A DNA stretch of 64,000 bases from Hymenopus coronatus (taxonomy: Eukaryota; Arthropoda; Insecta; Mantodea; Hymenopodidae): NCBI GenBank assembly GCA_030762935.1, contig CM060900.1, positions 387,709,132 to 387,773,131 on the forward strand, in the 5' to 3' direction. Position 1 is the first letter of the stretch. The number at the start of each line of letters is the position of its first letter. Below the pieces are notes generated by a model, which was not told where the DNA came from, did no database searches, and saw only the letters and a list, made by a program, of their open reading frames with translations. The position numbers were made by a program, and so were the translations under genes. Positions 55,740 to 64,000 of this stretch are shown piece by piece.

Positions 55740-56990
55740 TTAGGTATTAAGGCTCTTTAACATTGGTGTCCATGCTGAACTTAATTGTAGGCCAGAATCG
55801 CGATTTAGATTATTTGTTTCAGATGAGATGGCTAAAGCTTCTTTTACTCTCCTTTCCCAGTAGTTCGAACACTTTGCCACTATCTTAGTGTTGGTAAAGT
55901 TAGCTCTGTGGCTCTGTTCTATACAGTGTTCAGCCAGTCCAGATTTTTCGGGTTGCATAAGCCTTATTGATCTTTGGTGTTCAGAAACACGTGTGGCAAT
56001 AGTGCGTCCTGTTTGGCCAATGTACGCTGCGCTGCATTCGCAAGGAATGTGGTAGACACCAGGTACTCTGAGAGCTAAATTATCTTTAACTGGCCTGACC
56101 AAATTTTTGATTTTAGGTGGTGGCTTATGGATGGTTTTGACATTATATTTGTAGAGTAGTCTACTAATCTTTCCCGAAAAATTGCCGGTAAACGGTATAT
56201 AGGCTATGGCGGCTGGCTTGTCTTTCTGTTGAGTGTTCTTGCTGGGGTTTCTTTTTCGTCCGGCTCTTTTCAGCGCTGATGTGATGTCCTTGGCTGAATA
56301 TCCATTTTGTTGGAGTGTGAATTTTAAGTGTTGAAATTCCGTTTGCAGATTATCTGGGTCTGATACAGAAACTGCTCTATGTGCCAATGTGTTGAGAATG
56401 CCCATTCGTTGTGACTTATGGTGGAAGCTGTTTGCGTTGAGATAAAGATCTGTGTGTGTAGGTTTTCGGTAGACGGCATGACCAAGAGTTCCGTCCGCTT
56501 TTCTGGTAACCAGAATGTCCAGAAATGGGAGGGAAGCATTTTTCTCAACTTCCATTGTGAACTGTATTTGTGATCTGAGGCTATTTAGGTGTGCAAGAAA
56601 ATCTGGAAGAGTGTGCAGTCCATGCGGCCAAATTACAAATGTATCATCTACATATCTGTAAAAATGTGTAGGTTTTAATGGGGCTGTGTTAAGTATTTCA
56701 TGCTCCAGAAACTCCATATAGAAGTTGGCAATAGCTGGTGACAGAGGAGAGCCCATGGCAACACCGTCTGTCTGCTCGTAGTAGGTGTTGCCATACAGAA
56801 AATAAGTGGAAATAAGTGTGTGACTAAACAGTGCAGTAATACCAGGTGGAAAGTGTTCTGACAATAGTTGTATTGTTTCCGCAAGGGGAACTCTGGTGAA
56901 GAGAGATACCACATCGAAACTAACTAACAGGTCCGATGGCTTCACTTTGATGCTGTCAAGAACTTCAGCGAATTGTATAGAGTTCTTCAC
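55740..56990 (-). pseudogene. PLE family A, RT C-part + GIY-YIG endonuclease (416-residue open frame)
   Basis: This is the longest uninterrupted family A frame in the window. It starts within the RT at [20 protein letters not shown], then [13 protein letters not shown] (motif A), [27 protein letters not shown] with the YVDD pair, [13 protein letters not shown], the basic linker, GIY-YIG ([20 protein letters not shown]), Arg in [18 protein letters not shown] and [11 protein letters not shown]. The fingers domain and N-terminus are lost to 5' truncation. No stop interrupts it, so this copy is young, but it is incomplete. Confidence 0.9.
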
Positions 56991-57023
56991 ATGGTGTACA
57001 CACTTACCTACTAGACTAGTATT

Positions 57024-57845
57024 AGATTAGTAGACTACTCTACAAATATAATGTCAAAACCATCCATAAGCCACCACCTAAAATCAAAAATTTGGTCAGG
57101 CCAGTTAAAGATAATTTAGCTCTCAGAGTACCTGGTGTCTACCACATTCCTTGCGAATACAGCGCAGCGTACATTGGCCAAACAGGACGCACTATTGCCA
57201 CACGCGTTTCTGAACACCAAAGATCAATAAGGCTTATGCAACCCGAAAAATCTGGACTGGCTGAACACTGTATAGAACAGAGCCACGCAACCCGAAAAAT
57301 CTGGACTGGCTGAACACTGTATAGAACAGAGCCACAGAGCTAACTTTACCAACACTAAGATAGTGGCAAAGTGTTCGAACTACTGGGAAAGGAAAGTAAA
57401 AGAAGCTTTAGGCATCTCATCTGAAACAAATAATCTAAATCGCGATTCTGGCCTACAATTAAGTTCAGCATGGACACCAATGTTAAAGAGCCTTAATACC
57501 TAATCCTCTACCTGCAGTCTTCCAAGACTTATTTTCTAGCAGGTGCGTGCTCAAACACAAAACATTAGCCGAATAACTGCTATAAATAGTTTTCTACGAA
57601 GTCCGTGCCCATGTCTCAGTCATCTTAAATACCAGGCCATAATATCACGCGAACCAATCAGATGTTAGCTTCATCCCAGCTCTTATAAATTACCAGTCTC
57701 CGCAAGCTCAAACCATCAGTTCACCCTGAAGACGAGGAAGATGCACTTCTTCGAAACGTTGGTGTCAAGCCAAGTTTTTACCTGGCTAGAAGCCCGAGAA
57801 GATTTTGAATTAACACGTCGCCAGGAAAGCTTCAGTTCTTATTTT
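57024..57845 (+). pseudogene. PLE family A, GIY-YIG fragment and 3' end (plus arm of A4)
   Basis: It begins just before the GIY-YIG domain. Domain [20 protein letters not shown] has Tyr for Cys in the CECS motif. A 49-bp tandem duplication (57238-57286 and 57287-57335) shifts the frame inside EHCIEQSH. It ends in a complete pseudo-LTR. Confidence 0.85.
57726..57766 (+). ncRNA. Hammerhead-ribozyme-like motif, plus arm of A4
   Basis: Identical to the minus-arm motif, including the G.T wobble variant. Confidence 0.5.
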
Positions 57846-57857
57846 AAGAGTTCTTTA

Positions 57858-58345
57858 GTTTTCTATTCCAATGAAAGGTTATAAAGGGAAGGAAAAAATA
57901 TACAGTCGTGACAAACAAAGAGGAGTGAGAAGGCAATGTTAGGGTGAGAACAGGAGAATAGAAGCTAAAACATCTAAAGAAGGGTATCCCACAAAATAAA
58001 TATTCTGGATGTGGTGGAAATGAAGATTTGGAAAATAATATTTAAACACAAAGGAACTGAAATTTAGAGAAAAGAGTGCATCATTAAGAAATGGTTTAGG
58101 TTAGAGAGAAATATGGTTATACTAACTGAAATGTGCCATTGAGTTATTCACTTTATTAAAGTGAAAAGCAAATGGTTGTGGACAGTCAACAGAGTTAAAG
58201 AACAAATTGCAAATGAGATAAACTAGATTTGAGGAATTATTGTAAAACATGAGTATGACTGGTAAAGAGGCTGAACACCTGTCATATTCACTTGTACATA
58301 GTTTAGCATAAATAAATAAATAAAATAAATATATGGCTCTTTATA
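57858..58345 (+). pseudogene. LINE 3' end right of composite A4
   Basis: Resumes the LINE cut at 55420: short frame pieces, then a 3' UTR ending in AAATAAATAAATAAAATAAA, like the tail of the LINE ending near 63413. Confidence 0.5.
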
Positions 58346-58349
58346 AGCA

Positions 58350-59050
58350 ACCAGTTCTGTTGCTATGTTAATGTCACTTTTTTTTTTTTTTAAATAAAGA
58401 ATACACATCGCTATTAAGAGTCTTTGTTTCTGTATAATTTTTGTCTTCATTATAATTTCAGTGCATAAATATATGCACATTTACTCCATGATATACTGAC
58501 CCAAAATTCATATTTGGACAGAGGATTTTCATTCATGAAAACCTGTGAAAGTTATGTTGAAAAGTGTTTTGGTTGTTTTCAAAGAAATTTTTTACTGTTC
58601 CAAATGCAAGTTGATTTGTTGTTAGATTTAGAGAAGCTGGTACATTTAACACTTATATATGTATGGTACGGAATGGTTTTAACAAATGAAAAACTACATA
58701 AAATTAGAGAAACTTTGACATGCTTTCCAAGAAAATTCCTATATCACCCATCTCAAGTAGTGGACCCTTCAAAAGTATGAGTGCATACTCAAATAAACTA
58801 AGTTTTAAAATGAGTAGGAAACATGAGTTGCACAAATTTTAATTGTTAGTTTAGTTCTCAATATACTTATCTCTTTACATGTATGTAAAGTGAGTTGAAG
58901 TTATAGAGTAAAGCAAAATCTCCGACTACTACCGAGTTGCTGATGAGGAGCAACAAAGAATGGACTTGTGAAGTGTGAGCTCTGCAATGGGTGTATCGCT
59001 TGAAAACTACCAGGCACGAATTGGCATGTTCACTGGAATGAAATGGCAAA
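58350..59050. other. Unassigned DNA between LINE copies
   Basis: The open frame 58514-58780 has no recognised motif. A T run lies at 58379-58391. The 5' end of the next LINE probably lies near the right edge. Confidence 0.35.
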
Positions 59051-59231
59051 AAAAAAAAGGAAGGAATATTATCAACTTAGATATGAATGGCTTAAATCCT
59101 GATGTTCCTGCTGGTCTATGGTGGAATTGAACTGAACCCCGGGTCAGATTTGAAGGATATTATGGAATGTTAAATGGAATAGCAGAGGATATGCAGCAAG
59201 TGATACAAACGAAAAAAGAATAGAAGAAACA

Positions 59232-59900
59232 TTGGACAAAAACAAGCAAGAATTTAAAGAAGAAATTGGAAATATCAATAGAGAAGTAGAAGAGAAGGTT
59301 GCAAAATTGAACCAAAGATTAATACATTTAGAAAACATAGAAGACACTAATAGAAAGATAAACATAATTTTTTGGGGATGTGAGGAAGAGAGACGAAAAA
59401 GGAGTTGGCAGCAGGTGGGGGAATTTGTAAGAGAAAAACTGAAGATTGAGCTAACAGGATGGGAAATAGCCAACTCATTAAGAATAGGAAAAAGGGGACC
59501 GAACCCAAGACCTTTAATACTGAAGTTGCCAACAGTAAACTTTAAATGGAGAATTTTAAACAACACTTCAAAGTTATGAGGGCCAAGAATTTTTATTGAA
59601 CATGATTACGGCAAATACAAAAAAAAAAAAAATTAGAAACATTTTAATATTGGAGATGAAATTGGCTATAGAACAAGGAAAGAAGGCATTTGTTAGAGGA
59701 CTTTTACTATGGATAGAGGGAATTAGGAAGGATGTTGGTCAACAGAATTCACCACAGGAAGCAAGAGATAGGAGAGAAAGGAATAGCAGTAGTGGGGAGA
59801 GAAGAAGTTTTTATTGGTGGCAGATGGAAGAGTACATAGGAAAGCGGAAGAGTGATGTCAGAAAAGAGAGGGGAGGAGTGACGTATAGACACAAATAGCG
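59232..59900 (+). pseudogene. LINE ORF1 protein (RNA-binding, coiled coil)
   Basis: Residues 1-40 are a Glu/Lys heptad-like coiled coil (INREVEEKVAKLNQRLIHLE). Then comes an RRM-like core: RKINIIFWGCEEE, VREKLKIELTGWEIANSLRI, GKRGPNPRPLILKL. This layout is common to LINE ORF1 proteins. A TGA ends the frame at 59579, and the next frame (59596-59898, with EQGKKAFVRGLLLW) continues the protein. Confidence 0.7.
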
Positions 59901-60133
59901 GTCAGCACAGTAAATGACAACACCATCGAAACGTGTTTCTCCATCACAACAGATGAGAGAAGAATCAAGAAGGCTAGCAGAAGATGAGATAGACGGATTA
60001 GATGTTTGGTGCCAAGGCAATTTGAGTGTAGTGTCTACTTTAGGTGGCAGTATAATGCAAATGGAGAGTGTTTTGAGGGAAGTAGAAGAAAAAAGAATAA
60101 CGCATAAAAGGGCAAGGTTAGATCAGTTTTGGT

Positions 60134-60660
60134 GTGAAAGAAAAGGTTCCATATAGGAAGGGTCTTTCTTTGGTGGTGTTATTTTGGAATGTGAGGGTAT
60201 ATGGGAAAGTGGATATATTCGCAGCAGTGGAGTCTTGGTTTTGCAAAAGTGCAAACATTGATATTGAAGGATATGAGTATTATGGCCAAGCAGCAATAAG
60301 AAGTAGGCAGAAGGGCAGAGCCTCAGGTGGATTAGAGGTTTTTATAAAGAAAGAGAGAGGACTTCAGGTTAAGGTAGTGAAGGAGTTATGTGATGCTAAG
60401 ATGTAATGGTTATTAGTATCAGATCTTTTAGAGAAAGAGGATAAAGTGGCATTAGGCATTGTGTATAACCCACCCAATTCATATGATCATAAACTCTTCT
60501 CTAAAATGAAACAGCACTTAAGAGATATTATATAATAGGCATTCAGGGATAAAACCAGTAGTGGTAGGTGATTTTAATGCAAGGATAGCATACAACCAAC
60601 CACAGCTAAGGACAGAGAAAATGAAAGCATAGGGCAAGGAATAGTGGAACAAAATTGTGA
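60134..60660 (+). pseudogene. LINE ORF2, AP-endonuclease domain
   Basis: LVVLFWNVRVYGKVDIFAAV has the WNV start of LINE endonucleases. Next are EYYGQAAIRSRQKGRASGG, LGIVYNPPN and VVVGDFNARIA (60561-60593), the conserved D-X-N motif. It is interrupted at 60404 and 60535. Confidence 0.75.
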
Positions 60661-61399
60661 ATAAGGAAGGTAGAAAGTTACTGCAATTCTGTGAAGAAAA
60701 TGGCCTAGATATAGCTAACAAGTTTAAAGGTAACAATAGAATGGATGAAATTACCTTTTTAAATGGAGAGTGCTGTGGATTGTTTATTTCATTCATTAGA
60801 TCTGGAGGATGCATTAATGGATTTTGAAGTGGATCAGGGAGTGTTCACTAGATGTATTTAGGTGGAGGGTGGAAGAGGAGGGGTTATATTTGGAAAGATT
60901 AAATGTAATGATAGATAAGAATGTAATGGATAATATAAAGGAATTATTACAAATAAGGAAATCCAATGATGCATTTGAGAAAATAGAGTGGACAATTAAA
61001 AAGCAGGATGTAGAATGAAATAAAGGGATAAGTATCAGAATAAATATAGGGGATGGTTTGATGAGAAATAAGTAGGGGCCAAGAAGAGGGTAGAACAGGA
61101 AATAAGGAGGTGGAAGATACAAGAGATTAAAGAAACAAGAGAAAATTTTTAACAATGAAATGGAGCTATAAATATCTTATTGAAATAAAAAAGAGGCAAT
61201 AGGGGGTGAGAACAAGTAAAAATGTATTAGAACCAACCACTAAAAATGATACTTGTACAGTATGGCAGATAATCAGAGGAACGTATAAAAACGTTAAAAG
61301 AGAAACTATTATAGCACCGGAAATAATGTGTGCTTATTTTAAACATTTGATAGGTATAAGAAGGTAATAAACTTGAATCCAATGACTTTGAATATAGAG

Positions 61400-62470
61400 T
61401 ATATACATTATTTAGATAAGGGAATATCTATAAATGAAGTTTGGGAAGAAACAAAATGATTAAAAATCAAGAAAGCTGCAGGAGCTGATGGTGTGCCAGG
61501 GGAATTTCAAAAAGCAAGAATAGAGAAAGAAGGAGATATTGGTTAGGATGATGAATATTATATTTGGAGGAGGGAGGGTACAATTTAGTTGGAGGACATG
61601 TATAACTGTATCTATTTATAAAGGAAAAGGGAAGATTAATAACCCAGTTAATTACAGTTTATTGTCAGTTCTAGGAAAGATTTATGTAGGGTTCTTAGCA
61701 AGAAGATGCAATGCTGGGCAGAGGAAGAGAATAAGTTATCACCATTTCAGGCAGGACTCAGAAAAGGAAAGAGGACAGTGGATAATATTTTTGTTATTAA
61801 GTGAACTGTGGATAAATACTTGAAGAGGGAAAGTATATATAGCATTTATTGATTTAGAGAAGGCTTTTGATAATATAGATAGAGAAGCATTACGGTTGAA
61901 GCTGAGAAAGAGAGGGGTAAGTACAAAATTCATCAAAGCAATTCCGAATATGTACCTACATAAGAATAATAAGTTTTGTATTATGTTGAATGAAGTTATG
62001 GAAACGCTCTCAAGTAATACAGGGATGTAAACTCAGCACTATACTATTTACTCTATTTATTGAAGATATGTTAGATGAGCTGGATAAAGATAACTCATAT
62101 TTGCTGATGGTGAATACTAGAGAAATACCAGGGTTACTTTTTACATATGATTTAGTGGGAGGCTCTATTTTGATTGGAGGTGTATCAAGAGTTTTACAAA
62201 TTTTACATGAATATTTCTCAAGAAATGGGGTCTGGGAATAAATTTTAATGAGTCAAAATTAATTGATTTAAAATGTGCAATAAATTGAAGAAAGAGGAAA
62301 AGTGGCATGTGCAAGTAGTAACGAAATTTGATTATCTAGGAGTGAGACTGAACAGTAATGGAAGATGGAATGATCATTGGATTAGTGACTTAGCTAAGGG
62401 AAAACTAGCAATGAATACTATAAGTTCAAGTATACATAAGATACCAGATATACAAACCAACTAGTTAGAA
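61400..62470 (+). pseudogene. LINE ORF2, reverse transcriptase domain
   Basis: KIKKAAGADGVPGEF (RT block 1), NPVNYSLLSVLGKIYVGFLA, VYIAFIDLEKAFDNIDREAL (motif A), QVIQGCKLSTILFTLFIEDM, then GLLFTYDLVGGSI where FADD should be. The first catalytic Asp of the DD pair is changed (FTYD), so activity is lost apart from the frameshifts. KFDYLGVRLNSNGRWND follows. Confidence 0.8.
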
Positions 62471-63036
62471 AGGGTATATGAAATGGTTGTGGAAGCAAAG
62501 ATGGCTTATGGGGTAGATATTTGGGAAAGCAAAGAAGGGCTATAAGGGATTGATAAAATACATAGATTTTTTGTATATGGGTTTACCCATATCACCACCA
62601 AATGGTGCAGCATTGCTGAAATGGGAAGTCGGTTGTAAGGGGGTGATAATGGAAAGGATATTGAAATATTGGTACAGAATAAGATTAATGAACGAGCAGA
62701 ATATATTATTTAGAAATGCAGGAAAAAACCCTAAATGGGACAAACTGAGCCCAGGAGTTGAACAAAATTCCACAGGAAATTGGAATGGGTAACATATGGG
62801 AAGAGAGGGATGGGCAAGTTAGAGGTGTATGGAAAGAGGTAAGGAATAGGGTGGAGGACATAGAGAAGCAAGAGTTATTTCAAAGCCTTAATGATAAGGA
62901 AAGTATAGTACTATATAGTCAATTAAAGGAGGATTGGGGCAGAGAGAAGTATGTGGATATATGTAATAGGGTAGGAAGGGAGGGTTGGGCATGAGCTAGA
63001 TTAGATGTACATAGATTTAGAGGTGATAGAAAGGGA

Positions 63037-63306
63037 GTGAATTTGGATAGATGCTTTTTATGTGGAGAGCTAGATCATGACTTGCATGACATATTAGAAT
63101 GTGAGGAAACGAGGTTGTGGAGGGAGAAATTTGTATCCAAGAAATGGGAGAAATATAGCATAGAGGTTCTAAAAATCAAGATAATGAAGTTAAAGAAGGA
63201 AGGTGATATAACAAGTGTTAGGGGAATTTATGGCAAAAACAAGAGAGAAAAGGTATACGAAAATGAATACAAGAAATGTGAACTAGGACATGACTACTAT
63301 GCATAA
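63037..63306 (+). pseudogene. LINE ORF2 C-terminus with cysteine/histidine motif
   Basis: DRCFLCGELDHDLHDILECE gives C-x2-C-x7-H-x4-C, a C-terminal zinc-knuckle-like motif found in several LINE groups. The frame ends at 63304-63306 and is followed by the 3' UTR. Confidence 0.7.
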
Positions 63307-63419
63307 ATAATCACACAGTTAAAAATGTATGATGGGCCAAGGGATAATACACCAACTCAAATATTAAGAGAAATATTGTAAAATGTATGTAAAGTTTTAT
63401 TGAAATAAATAAATACTAC

Positions 63420-64000
63420 TGCTGTGTGCTTCCTAATGAAACAAACAAAACACAATCTGGGGTTCTTATTTCAGCCCATTTTATGTCTGCAACCCCTTCT
63501 CAAAAGTGATTCAAAACTAATACAGAAATGTCTTGAAACATTATAAAACTAATTTTTCTGGTTGACATAGGATATGGATTTATATTAGTCACTGCTATAT
63601 ATGTTGTTCTGCACTAAAAGACAAAATAATATGCATACTCAAGGTTATGCTCTATCATTTGCGAATGTCAATTGTCAGTTACTGCTTGCTATTCGTGCTG
63701 TATAGAGTTTGTCCATTGTGAACCACAAAAGTAAAAACTCATTCAAACATAGATGTGTGTGAAGTATTCTTTTTATTGTTGCTGTTGTCATTAATTCACT
63801 GAAATGTGAAAAAAATTCATGCATGAACAAAGAATTTTATGCATGTAACAATTTGAGGAGACATTTCCTGGTAATCTATTTCCAATTAGAGATGCTTTCA
63901 GATGTCTGATTAATAAGTTCAGGATAATGGGATCACTTAAACAATACTACACCTTAATAGTGAAGAATTGACAAATTTGGTACACTACTCCCATGCTTCC
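63420..64000. other. Unassigned DNA right of the LINE
   Basis: No recognised feature. Confidence 0.35.

Larger units (their letters stand above)
55421..57857. mobile_element. PLE composite A4 with target-site duplication
   Basis: The 12-bp direct repeat AAGAGTTCTTTA (55421-55432 and 57846-57857) encloses a minus-strand copy (55433-57013) joined head to head to a shorter plus-strand copy (57024-57845), with a roughly 10-nt filler GACTAGTATT between. Both arms share variants absent from composite A, such as TAAATTACC in the pseudo-LTR and the stem sequence CGAGGAAG. Confidence 0.87.
59050..63413 (+). mobile_element. LINE retrotransposon, near full-length, inactive
   Basis: Order on the plus strand: ORF1 (59232-60120), ORF2 endonuclease (60160-60620), spacer region, RT (61400-62470), cysteine-rich C-terminus (63046-63110), and a 3' UTR ending TTGAAATAAATAAATA. 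Frames are broken throughout. It is a two-ORF, APE-type LINE; I do not assign the clade. Pieces of the same kind lie at 32130, 34430, 49922 and 54600. Confidence 0.8.

Overview
This is a eukaryotic, AT-rich, repeat-dense window. Its single host gene is spread over 44.5 kb on the minus strand. Seven exons (53080 down to 8589), with GT/AG borders and matching phases, encode a 314-residue mitochondrial short/medium-chain 3-hydroxyacyl-CoA dehydrogenase (HADH). Very long introns, abundant Penelope-like elements (PLEs) with GIY-YIG endonuclease, mariner relatives and tRNA-derived SINEs suggest an arthropod, probably an insect with a large genome. I infer this from sequence character only. No bacterial-type operon, CRISPR array or rRNA is present.

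Layout: 1-8588 lies downstream of HADH and holds SINE pieces, a mariner remnant and about 5 kb of unrecognised AT-rich DNA. Intron 6 (8723-19026) holds a mariner remnant, a complete SINE and PLE composite A. Intron 5 (19144-24166) holds a nested PLE remnant, a second complete SINE, a Ty3/gypsy integrase and LTR relic and an inverted PLE pair. Intron 4 (24330-30538) holds an inverted pair of PLE ends and a transposase relic with an internal tandem duplication. Intron 3 (30677-42372) holds a PLE end, LINE pieces and PLE composite B, a 6.3-kb near-perfect palindrome. Intron 2 (42532-52146) holds a second mariner remnant, an internally inverted PLE, a SINE palindrome, a hAT fragment and a LINE. 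Upstream of HADH (53081-64000) are SINEs, two LINE copies and PLE composite A4.

The most notable signal is a recurring PLE architecture. At least five loci hold two copies, or two 3' ends, joined head to head. Three of these composites are bounded by 10-12 bp direct repeats, so each appears to have integrated as one unit. Within a composite the two arms share private variants, so they look like copies of one template rather than independent insertions. PLE ends carry a conserved stem-loop with a hammerhead-ribozyme-like core (CTGAAGA, stem, GAAAC, GTC).

All transposon coding regions are broken, or incomplete in the case of the longest family A ORF. HADH is the only intact gene.
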